64,000 nt of DNA from Nocardioides daejeonensis. Lineage in GTDB: Bacteria; Actinomycetota; Actinomycetes; Propionibacteriales; Nocardioidaceae. Positions 55,071-63,929 of this stretch are shown piece after piece; the first letter of the stretch is position 1, and each line of letters opens with the position of its first letter. The notes beneath the pieces were generated by a model. That model searched no databases. It saw only the letters and a program-made list of their open reading frames with translations, and was not told the origin of the DNA. The DNA lies in contig NZ_QHKZ01000002.1 in NCBI RefSeq assembly GCF_003194585.1, positions 186,001 through 250,000 on the forward strand, written 5' to 3'. The translations under genes and the position numbers were made by a program.

Positions 55071-55097
55071 TGAACACTGTTCACTGAACACCGTTCA
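55071..55097. promoter_or_regulatory. Tandem BioQ-type operators
   Basis: TGAACACTGTTCA (55071-55083) is a perfect 13-base palindrome and TGAACACCGTTCA (55085-55097) matches it at all but one base. Their centres are 14 bases apart, 24 bases before the bioY start and 45 bases from the regulator start. Confidence 0.8.
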
Positions 55098-55120
55098 GAC
55101 ACCCTCCAGGCAGGAACACC

Positions 55121-55753
55121 ATGACGACCACCGGAAGCCCGGCCGAGACCGGGACCTCTACCCAGGCGGCTCCGATGCGCAACGCACGCTCCTCCGGCAC
55201 TGACATCGCCCTGATCGCCGCCTTCGCAGCACTCATCTCCGCGTGCGCCTACGTCGGCGCCATCCCGGTCGGCGGCGCGGGCGTTCCGATCACGCTGCAG
55301 ACCTTCGCCGTGATGCTGACCGGTTGCCTGCTCGGCCCGGTCCGCGGCTTCCTTGCGGTCGCCCTCTACCTGGGCCTCGGAGCGATCGGCCTGCCCGTCT
55401 TCGCCGAGCACTCCTCGGGCCTGGGCGTGTTCACCGGCCCGAGCGCCGGCTACCTGTACTCCTTCCCGCTCGCCGCCCTCCTGGCCGGCTTCCTGGTGAA
55501 GTACGTCGCGGGGCGGCAACGCACCCGCGCGATCGTCGTCTTCGCCTGCTCCATGGCCGGGAGCGTGCTGGTGATCCACCCACTCGGCATCGCGGGCATG
55601 AAGCTCTACTTCGACGTCTCGTGGCACGAGGCCTTCACCTACGACACGCCCTTCTGGCTCGGCGACCTGGTCAAGACCACCCTCACCGCGCTGATCGCGG
55701 CCGAGGTGCATCGCGCGTTCCCGCGCCTGTTGGAGCGTGACCGCGCAGCGTGA
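55121..55753 (+). CDS. bioY: Biotin transporter substrate-binding subunit BioY
   Basis: The protein has 210 residues and six hydrophobic segments. BioY signatures are VPITLQTFAVMLTGCLLGPV near 63, YLGLGAIGLPVFA near 88 and GPSAGYLYSFPLAA near 105. As the S-component of an ECF transporter it binds biotin. A hydrophilic N-terminus of about 25 residues precedes the first helix. It overlaps bioM by four bases. Confidence 0.94.
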   Translation: MTTTGSPAETGTSTQAAPMRNARSSGTDIALIAAFAALISACAYVGAIPVGGAGVPITLQTFAVMLTGCLLGPVRGFLAVALYLGLGAIGLPVFAEHSSGLGVFTGPSAGYLYSFPLAALLAGFLVKYVAGRQRTRAIVVFACSMAGSVLVIHPLGIAGMKLYFDVSWHEAFTYDTPFWLGDLVKTTLTALIAAEVHRAFPRLLERDRAA

Positions 55754-56445
55754 TCGAGTTCGACAACGCCGCGGTCGTCGTCCCCGATGCCTCCGGGGAC
55801 GGCGACCGCGTGGTCCTCTCCCCCACCACCCTGACTCTCCCGGAGCCGCGGATCGCGGTCATCGGGGCCAACGGCTCGGGCAAGTCCACGCTCGCCCGCA
55901 TGGTCAACGGCCTGGTCGTCCCCACGACGGGCACGGTGCGGGTCGACGGCCTCGACCTGCGCCACGACGCATCCGCCGTACGACGTGCCGTCGGCTTCTG
56001 CTTCACCGACCCGGCTGCCCAACTCGTCATGCCCACCTGTGTCGAGGACGTCGAGCTCTCCCTGCGTCGCAGCATCCGCTCCGGCGCCGCTAGGCGCACC
56101 AAGGCGCTGGAGATCCTGGCCGAGTTCGGCCTCGAGGCCCACGCCCACGACTCGGTGCACTCGCTCTCCGGAGGCCAGAAACAGATGTTGGCCCTGGCCG
56201 GAGTGCTCGCTGTGGAACCACAGGTGCTGGTGGCCGACGAGCCGACCACGCTGCTCGACCTCGCCAACACCCGCAAGGTCGGAGACCTGCTGCTGGGGCT
56301 GCGGCAGCAGCTACTGCTCGTCACCCACGACCTCGAGCTCGCCGCACGCTGCGACCGGGTGCTGGTCGTCGACGATGCGGCCGTGGTCTTCGACGGGCGC
56401 CCGGAGGACGGGGTGGCGCACTACCGCGACCTGGTGGCGTCGTGA
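55750..56445 (+). CDS. bioM: Biotin ECF transporter ATPase BioM
   Basis: The protein has 231 residues. Walker A is GANGSGKSTLARM near 38, Q-loop DPAAQLV near 89, signature LSGGQKQMLALAG near 137 and Walker B VLVADEPTTLLD near 157, then H-loop THD. GTG start overlapping the bioY stop. It energises uptake with BioN. Confidence 0.93.
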   Translation: MIEFDNAAVVVPDASGDGDRVVLSPTTLTLPEPRIAVIGANGSGKSTLARMVNGLVVPTTGTVRVDGLDLRHDASAVRRAVGFCFTDPAAQLVMPTCVEDVELSLRRSIRSGAARRTKALEILAEFGLEAHAHDSVHSLSGGQKQMLALAGVLAVEPQVLVADEPTTLLDLANTRKVGDLLLGLRQQLLLVTHDLELAARCDRVLVVDDAAVVFDGRPEDGVAHYRDLVAS

Positions 56446-57086
56446 GCCAGGTGCTCGTCGGCCTGCACCGGCCCGGCACCACCTTGCTGCACCGGCTGCC
56501 CGTCGGCGCCAAGGTCGTCGGCCTCGGCGTCTTCAGCCTGGCGGTCGTGCTGGTGCGCGACGTACGCGCCTCGTTCGTGTACCTGGCGGTGGCCCTGCTG
56601 CTCGCGGCGGTCGCGCGGGTGCAGTTGCGCAGCCTGTGGCGGGCCGCCCGCGCGATCCTGCTGCTCGCCGTCTTCGTCGCGGCCCTCCAATGGTGGTGGT
56701 ACGGCGCCGCCAAGGCGATCGAGACCCTGGTCGACCTGCTCGCCCTGGCTCTCGCTGCGGTGGTGCTCAGCACCACCACGTCGGTGAACTCGATGCTGGA
56801 CGCACTCGTCCGATGGCTGCAGCCGTTCCGCCGTGTCGGGGTCGACCCGGAGCGGGTGGCCCTGGCCTTCTCCCTGGCGATCGGAGCACTGCCCGGCACC
56901 GTCGCCCTGGCCGTGGAGACGCGCGATGCAGCGCGAGCACGCGGCCTGAGCCGGCAGCCACGGGCCTACCTGACGCCGTTCGTCGTGCGCGTCGTCGCCC
57001 GGGCACTGGAGACCGGCGACGCCCTGCATGCCCGTGGCATCACGGATCGCGACGAGGCCGCCGGCAACGGGGCCCGGCAGGAGTGA
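56442..57086 (+). CDS. bioN: Biotin ECF transporter transmembrane subunit BioN
   Basis: The protein has 214 residues and about five hydrophobic segments. The two EcfT coupling motifs ARARG and LHARG lie near 172 and 200. It starts with GTG overlapping the bioM stop, completing bioYMN. It connects the two ATPases to BioY. Confidence 0.9.
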   Translation: MSQVLVGLHRPGTTLLHRLPVGAKVVGLGVFSLAVVLVRDVRASFVYLAVALLLAAVARVQLRSLWRAARAILLLAVFVAALQWWWYGAAKAIETLVDLLALALAAVVLSTTTSVNSMLDALVRWLQPFRRVGVDPERVALAFSLAIGALPGTVALAVETRDAARARGLSRQPRAYLTPFVVRVVARALETGDALHARGITDRDEAAGNGARQE

Positions 57087-57145
57087 ATCGGCGCCTCGGG
57101 TGGTAGAAGAGCGGTGCCACTCCCCCTGAACCGGAGCAGAGATCG

Positions 57146-58093
57146 ATGTCTCACGAACCGCCCGCCGGCCAGCAGCCGAACCCCTACGGCCCGCCCCCGG
57201 GGTCACCCCCACCGCCGGGCACGTCGCCGTACTCCCAGCCGCCGTTCCCGCCGCAGGGCGCGCCGACCGCGGGCCCGTGGCAGCCCGGCCCGCCGCCGAC
57301 GGGCCCCCACGGGGGCGGCCCGGGCGCAGACCCCGGCCGACCGCGGCGCCGGGGCGGGCTGATCGCACTGCTCGTCGTGCTCCTCCTCCTGGCCGGCGGC
57401 GGCACGGCGATCGCCTTCGCCACCCGTGGCGGCGACGATGAGAAGAAGAAGGACGCCGACACGTCGGCGCCGAGCGGCCAGCCCAGCGGCTCACCGACCG
57501 GCGAGCCCAGCGAGGCCTCCACCGAGGGAGCACCGACCGAGGGAACGAGCCCGAGCGGCCCGGCGACCGAGAGCGCCGGCCCGGACGGCCCGCAGGCACC
57601 GGGCGAGGGCCCGGACACCAGCCTCTGGCGCGGATCGCCCCGCGCCTCGGAGTTCCAGGACGACTGGGAGTTCCGTTGGGAGGAGCACACCTACAAGGCC
57701 CGCGCGGTGGTCGCTCGCGACCACGCCGACTGCGCGGAGATCGCTGCCGACGACCGGCTGACGGGCCTGGACTGCACGCGCGCAGTCACCGCGACCTACG
57801 TCAACGAGCGCGACCAGGTCACGTTCACCAACTACTACGTGAAGTTCGATGATCGCGCCAACGCACGCAAGGTGGCCGCCATGAAGGACGCCGACACCCT
57901 GGTCACGATCGACGGCGACGCGGTGTGGGACGACTGGACGCAGGGCAGCTGGCGCACCACCCAGGTGAAGCGGATCGTGGTGCTCACCGTCGCCACCGCC
58001 CCCAAGAGCGCCAAGGCCCAGACCGTGCAGGACTACCTGAGCTGGGCCCACAAGGACTTCGCGCTGGCGCTGCGCTTCAGCAAGAGCTTCTGA
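57146..58093 (+). CDS. Membrane-anchored protein with Pro/Gly-rich cytoplasmic tail, unknown function
   Basis: The protein has 315 residues. Residues 1-70 are Pro/Gly/Gln-rich and cytoplasmic, 72-94 is one membrane helix (LIALLVVLLLLAGGGTAIAF), 100-155 is a Ser/Pro/Glu-rich linker and 160-315 a folded outer domain with DWEFRWEEHTYKARAVVARD, a Cys pair (ADCAEIA, LDCTRAV) and DYLSWAHKDFALALRFS. It abuts the convergent cimA stop with no spacer. No family is recognised. Confidence 0.8.
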   Translation: MSHEPPAGQQPNPYGPPPGSPPPPGTSPYSQPPFPPQGAPTAGPWQPGPPPTGPHGGGPGADPGRPRRRGGLIALLVVLLLLAGGGTAIAFATRGGDDEKKKDADTSAPSGQPSGSPTGEPSEASTEGAPTEGTSPSGPATESAGPDGPQAPGEGPDTSLWRGSPRASEFQDDWEFRWEEHTYKARAVVARDHADCAEIAADDRLTGLDCTRAVTATYVNERDQVTFTNYYVKFDDRANARKVAAMKDADTLVTIDGDAVWDDWTQGSWRTTQVKRIVVLTVATAPKSAKAQTVQDYLSWAHKDFALALRFSKSF

Positions 58094-59701
58094 TCAGCCC
58101 CGGTGCTGGCGTCGGAGGCCGAAGGTGAACCCGTCGACCAGCGCCTCCCAGGACGCCTCGATGACGTTGTGGCCGACACCGACCGTCACCCAGGAGGTCG
58201 TCCCGTCGGAGGTCTCGATGAGCACGCGCGTGATCGCGTCGGTGCCATGGCCCTGGTCGAGGATCCGCACCTTGTAGTCGATGAGCTCCAGCTTCGTGAC
58301 CTCGGGATACGCCTGGCCGATCGCCTGCCTCAGCGCCTGGTCGAGGGCGTTGACCGGCCCGTTGCCCTCACCGGTGCTGATGATCCGGGCATCACCGGCA
58401 CGCAGCTTGACCGTCGCCTCGGAGACCGCCTCCTCACCGGGCGCAGCACGGTCGAGGGTCTCCGTGATCACCCGCCAGGACTCGGTCTCGAAGTAGCCGA
58501 CCCGACTGCCTTCGACCTCCTCGACGAGCAGCAGCTCGAAGGAGGCGTCCGCCGCCTCGAACGTGTAGCCGCGCGACTCCATCTCCTTCACCCGGTTGGT
58601 GACTCGCGTGATCAGCTCGCGGCCGTCCTCGGTCTCGCTGGTGAGCTCGAAGCCGAGCTGGCGTCCCTTCAGCTCGATCGACGCCCGGCCGGCCATATCG
58701 GAGACGAGCAGCCGCATGTCGTTGCCGACCGCCATCGGGTCGAGGTGCTGATAGAGATCGGGGTCGACCTTGATCGCCGATGCGTGCAGCCCGGCCTTGT
58801 GGGCGAACGCTGAGGTGCCGACGTACGGTTGGCGGGACGACGGGGGCACATTGGTGACGTCGGCGACCGCATGCGCGATCCGGGTCGACTCCGCCAGCAG
58901 GCCGGACGGGAGCACCTGGCGGTCGAGCTTCAGCTCGAGGTTGGCGACGACCGTGATCAGGTCCGCGTTGCCGGTGCGTTCGCCGTACCCGTTGACCGTG
59001 CCCTGCACATGAGTGGCACCGGCGTCGACGGCGGCGAGGCTGTTGGCCACCGCGCATCCGGTGTCGTTGTGGCAATGGATCCCGACTCTGACGCCGGTGG
59101 TCTCGATGACGTCGTGCACGACCTCGCTGACCCAGGTCGGCAGCATGCCGCCGTTGGTGTCGCAGAGCGCGACCACCTCCGCCCCGGCCTCAGCGGCCGT
59201 GCGCAGCACCTCGAGCGCGTAGGCACGATTCTCCCGGTAGCCGTCGAAGAAGTGCTCGGCGTCGAGGAAGACCCGCTGCCCCTCGGCCCGCAGGTGGGAG
59301 ACCGTGTCGCGCACCATCGCAAGGTTCTCCTCGAGCGTGGTGCGCAGCGCCAGGTCGACATGGCGGTCGTGGGACTTGGCGACCAGCGTCACCACTGGCG
59401 CGCCGCTCTCGCGCAGCGCCGCCACCAGTGGATCGTCGGCCGCCTTGAGCCCGGCCCGCCGGGTGGCGCCGAACGCCGCGAGCTGAGCGTGCTGCAGCTC
59501 GAGCTCCTGGACGGCGCGCCGGAAGAACTCGGTGTCCTTCGGGTTGGCGCCCGGCCAGCCTCCCTCGATGAACCCCACCCCCAGCCCGTCGAGATGGCGA
59601 GCAATGGTGAGCTTGTCCGCCACAGAGAGGTTGAGCCCCTCCTGCTGGGCGCCGTCACGCAGCGTCGTGTCGTAGACGTGGAAGGAGCCGTGCAGATCCA
59701 T
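58094..59701 (-). CDS. cimA: (R)-citramalate synthase
   Basis: The protein has 535 residues. Start MDLHGSFHVYDTTLRDGAQQ at ATG 59701 with catalytic DTTLRDG; HCHNDTGCAVANSLAAVDAG near 204 and VQGTVNGYGERTGNADL near 227 complete the HMGL-like domain, followed by LeuA-type regulatory domain to 535. It condenses acetyl-CoA and pyruvate to citramalate, which LeuCD and LeuB convert to 2-oxobutyrate for isoleucine. An attenuator leader precedes it. A 2-isopropylmalate synthase of this family is a less likely alternative. Confidence 0.92.
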   Translation of the reverse strand: MDLHGSFHVYDTTLRDGAQQEGLNLSVADKLTIARHLDGLGVGFIEGGWPGANPKDTEFFRRAVQELELQHAQLAAFGATRRAGLKAADDPLVAALRESGAPVVTLVAKSHDRHVDLALRTTLEENLAMVRDTVSHLRAEGQRVFLDAEHFFDGYRENRAYALEVLRTAAEAGAEVVALCDTNGGMLPTWVSEVVHDVIETTGVRVGIHCHNDTGCAVANSLAAVDAGATHVQGTVNGYGERTGNADLITVVANLELKLDRQVLPSGLLAESTRIAHAVADVTNVPPSSRQPYVGTSAFAHKAGLHASAIKVDPDLYQHLDPMAVGNDMRLLVSDMAGRASIELKGRQLGFELTSETEDGRELITRVTNRVKEMESRGYTFEAADASFELLLVEEVEGSRVGYFETESWRVITETLDRAAPGEEAVSEATVKLRAGDARIISTGEGNGPVNALDQALRQAIGQAYPEVTKLELIDYKVRILDQGHGTDAITRVLIETSDGTTSWVTVGVGHNVIEASWEALVDGFTFGLRRQHRG

Positions 59702-59735
59702 CGGTCGCTCTCGTTTCGCATGGGTGCGGACAAAC

Positions 59736-59762
59736 AAAAAAACCCCTCGCGGACGAGAGGTT
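59736..59762 (-). terminator. Intrinsic terminator of the cimA attenuator
   Basis: On the complement, CCTCTCG-TCCG-CGAGGGG forms a seven-pair stem with one G-U, extended by A-U pairs, and is followed by seven U. It lies 35 bases ahead of the cimA start and is one of the few U-tract terminators in the window, as expected for attenuation. Confidence 0.85.
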
Positions 59763-59788
59763 GCGCGTCGGGCCGGAGCCGGACGCGC
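59763..59788 (-). promoter_or_regulatory. Upstream hairpin of the cimA attenuator
   Basis: GCGCGTC and GACGCGC form the outer arms with GC-rich pairing inside, directly after the leader peptide stop and before the terminator. A ribosome stalled at the Ile codons would cover its 5' arm. The competing antiterminator pairing is not obvious by eye. Confidence 0.55.
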
Positions 59789-59814
59789 TAGGGAATGATG
59801 ATCGTGGTGGACAC
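59788..59814 (-). CDS. Leader peptide of cimA with three Ile codons
   Basis: GTG at 59814 begins an eight-codon peptide, MSTTIIIP, ending in TAG. AGGGG precedes the start by a short spacer. Three consecutive Ile codons (ATC ATC ATT) and two Thr codons in so short a peptide, just before a hairpin and a U-tract terminator, are the hallmarks of ribosome-mediated attenuation. Confidence 0.75.
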   Translation of the reverse strand: MSTTIIIP

Positions 59815-59891
59815 GCCCCTGAGTCTGCCACGTACGCCGCCCGCGCGTCCGGCGAGTCCCACGATCCGACACCCGCGATCCGGAGCCGGAG

Positions 59892-61583
59892 TCAGAGCCA
59901 GCGGCCCAACCAGGTGCCGTCGGCCCACGGTGACGCGGTAGTCGGCCACCACTGCGGCCCGGCCGTGGCGCCCGCGAACAGTCCTGCGGCGACGAGGACC
60001 AGCACAGCGGTCCAGATCGCCCAAGGCAGGGCCCTGGCCGCCATCGGCAGGCCGACGCGACGCAGCGGCGAGCGGATCCGCGACGAGCCCGGGCCCGTCC
60101 ACAAGGACGCGGCCAGCACCACCCCGGCGCCGGTCAACGCGACATGGTCGGCAGCCCCGAGGGCCAGCAGCACCAGGAGCGCACAGGCCACCAGCAGGCC
60201 CGCCCAGACCAGCAGCGCCCCGGTGCCGATGAGCGACACCACGAAGTGCCAGGGCGCTGCGAGCACAGCCAACGTGCCGTCGTACCACTTGCGGCCACGG
60301 GCCTGACGACGCGCCGCCAGTGAGGAGCCGGCCAGGGAGCCGGCTCGCAGCAGGCAGACGGCCGCGACGACCAGGAACGCCGCAACCCACGGCAGAAGCG
60401 CGGTGAGGCCGGCAAGCACCCCGACCGCTGTCCCCGCGAGTACGCCGCGACGCAGTCGCTCGACCCAGGTCACCCGCTCGGCCCACGGGCGTTCCGGCTG
60501 GGTGCCGAAGGGGGAGGTCGCCGCTTGCGGCGGCCGGGGCATGGCGGTGGCCGCAGGTGGCTGCTGGTAGGGCTGGTTGGTCGCGGCGATCGTCGGTGGC
60601 TCCCACGGCGGCGGCACCGGTGGCGCGGGCGCGGGTCGCGGCGCATCGACCAGCGTGGGCGGCTCGGCCTCCTCGACGAGCGTGACCGGCTCCGCGGAGT
60701 CCCGGGGATCGGCTGTCGGGACCGCGGCGAACGGGAGGGTCGGCGGCACGTCGGCCAGGGGCGCCGTCCTCGGGTCGGCACCGAGCACCCCCAGCACCTC
60801 GTCCAGGCGGGGACGCTGGGCCGGCGTGGGGTCAAGTGCGGCAAGCAGCAGGCCCCTCAGCCCGGGCTCGAGGCCGTCCAGGTCGTGCTCTCCGCGCCGC
60901 ACCCGGTCCATCACGACCAGCGCGTGGCCAGATCCGAAGGGCGGCCGACCCAGCCCCGCGAAGGCGACGGTGGCAGCCCACGAGTGCACGTCGGCAGCAG
61001 GCGTCGGCTCCTCGCCGAAGAGGATCTCGGGTGCGATATAGCCGGGGGTGCCGAGCAGGTAGCCGGTGCGGGTCACCTTCAGGTCGTCGTCGAGACGCGC
61101 CAGGCCGAAGTCGATCAGCACCGGGTTGCGCCCCTCCATCAGCACGTTGGAGGGCTTGATGTCGCGGTGCAGCACGCCGACCTCGTGCACTGCGGCCAGC
61201 GCCTGCGCCAGGCCGGAGGCGAGGTGTCGCAACTCCTCCCCCGCGAGGACGCCCTCCTCACGGACGTGGCGGTGCAACGGCAGCCCGGGAACGTAGCGGG
61301 TGGCGACGTACGGGATGGGTCCCCAGGGGTCGGCCTCCACGATCTCGGCGACCCGCGGGCTGCGGACCCGGCCGAGCGAGTTGACCTCGCGCGCCAGGCG
61401 TGCGCGCGCCTCGTCGTCGGAGACCACGTGCGGCCGCAGCACCTTGATCGCGGCGCGCTCGCCCGTCTCCCGCTGGCCGAGGTGCACCACCCCCATGCCG
61501 CCCTCGCCGATCCGGGCGACCAGGCGGTAGGGGCCGACCCAGAGCTCGCTCGGGGGCGAGTGGTCTCCAGCGGTGGCGGTCAC
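59892..61583 (-). CDS. Serine/threonine protein kinase, membrane-anchored
   Basis: The protein has 563 residues. Kinase domain: Gly loop GEGGMGVVHLG near 26, Lys47 in AAIKVLRP, catalytic HRDIKPSNVL with Asp141, DFG at 158-160 and GTPGYIAPE near 178. A Pro-rich linker (290-375) leads to about five hydrophobic segments (395-545), which is more than the single helix plus PASTA usual in PknB. It belongs to the Hanks-type family that controls envelope and metabolic proteins. It follows ilvE by 35 bases. Confidence 0.9.
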   Translation of the reverse strand: MTATAGDHSPPSELWVGPYRLVARIGEGGMGVVHLGQRETGERAAIKVLRPHVVSDDEARARLAREVNSLGRVRSPRVAEIVEADPWGPIPYVATRYVPGLPLHRHVREEGVLAGEELRHLASGLAQALAAVHEVGVLHRDIKPSNVLMEGRNPVLIDFGLARLDDDLKVTRTGYLLGTPGYIAPEILFGEEPTPAADVHSWAATVAFAGLGRPPFGSGHALVVMDRVRRGEHDLDGLEPGLRGLLLAALDPTPAQRPRLDEVLGVLGADPRTAPLADVPPTLPFAAVPTADPRDSAEPVTLVEEAEPPTLVDAPRPAPAPPVPPPWEPPTIAATNQPYQQPPAATAMPRPPQAATSPFGTQPERPWAERVTWVERLRRGVLAGTAVGVLAGLTALLPWVAAFLVVAAVCLLRAGSLAGSSLAARRQARGRKWYDGTLAVLAAPWHFVVSLIGTGALLVWAGLLVACALLVLLALGAADHVALTGAGVVLAASLWTGPGSSRIRSPLRRVGLPMAARALPWAIWTAVLVLVAAGLFAGATAGPQWWPTTASPWADGTWLGRWL

Positions 61584-61618
61584 CCCTGAACGGTACCTGC
61601 CGTCGGCACCCGAACCGG

Positions 61619-62704
61619 TCAGCAGATCCGGTGCATCCAGCCGAAACTGTCCTCGGCCCGACCGAACTGGATGTCGACGAGCTCCTGCCGGATCCGGCCG
61701 GTCAGCTCGCCGGTGCCCTCCGTGGCACCCGGCACCTCGCCGCCCTCCCAGACCAGGCGGCCGACGGGCGTCACCACTGCGGCGGTGCCACAGGCGAAGA
61801 TCTCCTTGATCGAGCCGTCGCGGACACCGTCACGCCATTCGTCGATCGCGAACTTGCGCTCCTCCACAGGGTGGCCGAGACGCTCGGCCAGCTCGATGAT
61901 GCTGGCTCGGGTGATCCCCTCGAGGATGGTCCCGGTCTCGGGCGTGACGATCCGCCCGTCGGCGTAGAGGAAGTACATGTTCATGCCGCCCAGCTCCTCG
62001 ACGTACGTGCCCTCCTGGGCATCGAGGAAGACGACCTGGTCGCAACCCTGGCTGATGGCCTGCTGCTGCGCGACCAGGGAGCTCGCGTAGTTGCCGCCGG
62101 TCTTGGCGGCGCCCATGCCGCCGCGGCCGGCGCGCGTGTAGTCCTCGGTGAGCCACAGCGAGATCGGCTTGATGCCGCCCTTGAAGTACGAGCCGGCCGG
62201 CGAGGCGATCACCATGAAGGTGACGTGCTGGCTGGGCCGGACACCCAGGAACTTCTCGCTGGCGAACATGAAGGGCCGCAGATAGAGGCTCTTCTCCCCC
62301 GCGCCCTCCGGGACCCAGCGCTGGTCGATCTCGACCAGGGCGTCGACTGCTTGCACGAAGTCCTCGACGGGCAGCTCTGGGAACGCCAGGCGCTGACTGG
62401 AGCGGAGCATGCGCTGCGCGTTGGCCTCAGGGCGGAAGGACCAGATCGAACCGTCGTCATGACGGTAGGCCTTCATTCCCTCGAACGTCTCCTGGGCGTA
62501 GTGCAGCACCGCGGTGGCCGGGTCCAACGTGAGCGGGCCGTAGGGCGTGATGCGTGCGTCGTACCAGCCACGCTCGGGCGTCCACTCCACGGTGAACATG
62601 TGGTCGGTGAAGTGCACCCCGAAGCCTGGGTCGGCCAGGATCTCCGCCAGACGTGCGTCGTCGACCGGCTGGGGGTTGCGCGTGATGCTGATCTCCATGG
62701 ACAT
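61619..62704 (-). CDS. ilvE: Branched-chain-amino-acid aminotransferase
   Basis: The protein has about 361 residues. Signatures: HYAQETFEGMKAYRHDDGSI near 67, KTGGNYASSLVAQQQA near 203 with the PLP Lys in GAAKTGGNY, and EELGGMNMYFLYADG near 238. It makes isoleucine, leucine and valine from their 2-oxo acids. ATG at 62704 or 62698; the leader holds a large palindrome set shared with the leuB terminator region. Confidence 0.96.
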   Translation of the reverse strand: MSMEISITRNPQPVDDARLAEILADPGFGVHFTDHMFTVEWTPERGWYDARITPYGPLTLDPATAVLHYAQETFEGMKAYRHDDGSIWSFRPEANAQRMLRSSQRLAFPELPVEDFVQAVDALVEIDQRWVPEGAGEKSLYLRPFMFASEKFLGVRPSQHVTFMVIASPAGSYFKGGIKPISLWLTEDYTRAGRGGMGAAKTGGNYASSLVAQQQAISQGCDQVVFLDAQEGTYVEELGGMNMYFLYADGRIVTPETGTILEGITRASIIELAERLGHPVEERKFAIDEWRDGVRDGSIKEIFACGTAAVVTPVGRLVWEGGEVPGATEGTGELTGRIRQELVDIQFGRAEDSFGWMHRIC

Positions 62705-62732
62705 CAAACTATCCGACCTTCACTGAGGACTT

Positions 62733-62808
62733 GGCGGGGAAAACTGTTGCTTGTGTGCTGTTGCTACGGCATACAAGTGACAGTTTCCCCGCCCGGGCGG
62801 GGAAACTG
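62733..62808 (-). promoter_or_regulatory. Competing inverted repeats between leuB and ilvE
   Basis: CAGTTTCCCCGCCC-GGGCGGGGAAACTG (62781-62808) is a perfect 28-base palindrome. A third element GGCGGGGAAAACTG (62733-62746) can pair with the same left arm, leaving CTTGT/ACAAG inside the loop. The first is a plausible leuB terminator; mutually exclusive pairing could make it an attenuator for ilvE. Confidence 0.5.
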
Positions 62809-62832
62809 GGCTACTCCCGTGGCGCGGAGGCG

Positions 62833-63918
62833 TCAGCCGGCGAGGATCTTAGCGATCGAGTCGCCGACCTGGGAGGTGCTGCGCTGCTGGCCGGGGGTCC
62901 GGGCAGCGAGGTCGGCCAGGACGGCCTCCTCGATCCGCTGCGCCGCCTCGGGGTGACCGAGGTGGTCGAGCAGCAGGCCGGTGGACAGGATGGCCGCGGT
63001 CGGGTCAGCGATCTGCTGACCGGCGATGTCGGGAGCCGAGCCGTGGACGGGCTCGAACATCGACGGGGCGGTCCGGTCGGGGTTGACGTTGCCGGAGGCC
63101 GCCAGGCCGATGCCGCCGGTGATGGCGGCGGCGAGGTCGGTGATGATGTCGCCGAAGAGGTTGTCGGTGACGATCACGTCGAAGCGGGACGGGTTCGTGG
63201 TCAGGTGGATCATCGCCGCGTCGATGTGCATGTAGTCGGTCGTGACGTCGGGGTACTCCGCGCCGACCTGCTCGAAGAGCCGCCACCAGAGGGTGCCGGC
63301 GTTGACCAGCACGTTGGTCTTGTGCACCAGGGTGAGGTGCTTGCGGGGCCGGCGAGTGGCCCGCTCGTAGGCGTCGCGGACGACCCGCTCCACGCCGTAC
63401 GCCGTGTTGACGGAGACCTCGGTCGCGACCTCGGCGGGGGTGCCCACCCGGAGTGCGCCGCCGTTGCCCGTGTAGGGGCCTTCGGTGCCCTCGCGCACGA
63501 CGATGAAGTCGACGGGGCCCTGGCCGAGCACCGCGTCGGAGAGCGGCGACACCGATCCGGGATAGATCCGCGACGGCCGCAGGTTCACGTAGTGGTCCAG
63601 CTCGAAGCGGATCCGCAGCAGCAGGCCACGCTCCAGGATGCCCGGAGGCAGGTTCGGGTCGTTGGGCTTGCCGCCCACCGCTCCCAGGAGGATCGCGTCG
63701 TGTCCGCGGATCTCCTCCAGCACCGAGTCCGGCAGGACCTCCCCGGTCGCCAGGTAGCGCTCAGCGCCCAGGTCATAGCGGGTCTGCGCGAAGGTCACGC
63801 CCGCGGGTGCGGCGACCTCAAGGACCTTGAGCGCCTCGGTGGTGACCTCCTGGCCGATGCCGTCGCCGGGGATGACAGCGAGCTGCACCTGGCCGGTGCT
63901 GGGGGTGTTGTTCGTCAT
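62833..63918 (-). CDS. leuB: 3-isopropylmalate dehydrogenase
   Basis: The protein has 361 residues: [20 protein letters not shown] at the N-terminus, [20 protein letters not shown] near 138, and [20 protein letters not shown] near 253. The decarboxylating dehydrogenase acts in leucine synthesis and on citramalate-derived methylmalate in the CimA route. ATG at 63918. It is followed by a large palindrome and then ilvE. Confidence 0.95.
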   Translation of the reverse strand: MTNNTPSTGQVQLAVIPGDGIGQEVTTEALKVLEVAAPAGVTFAQTRYDLGAERYLATGEVLPDSVLEEIRGHDAILLGAVGGKPNDPNLPPGILERGLLLRIRFELDHYVNLRPSRIYPGSVSPLSDAVLGQGPVDFIVVREGTEGPYTGNGGALRVGTPAEVATEVSVNTAYGVERVVRDAYERATRRPRKHLTLVHKTNVLVNAGTLWWRLFEQVGAEYPDVTTDYMHIDAAMIHLTTNPSRFDVIVTDNLFGDIITDLAAAITGGIGLAASGNVNPDRTAPSMFEPVHGSAPDIAGQQIADPTAAILSTGLLLDHLGHPEAAQRIEEAVLADLAARTPGQQRSTSQVGDSIAKILAG

Positions 63919-63929
63919 GGACGCAGAGC

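Noticed and set aside
62761..62780. Leader peptide before ilvE
   Set aside because: The only short frame is ATG-CCG-TAG, with no branched-chain codons and no ribosome binding site.
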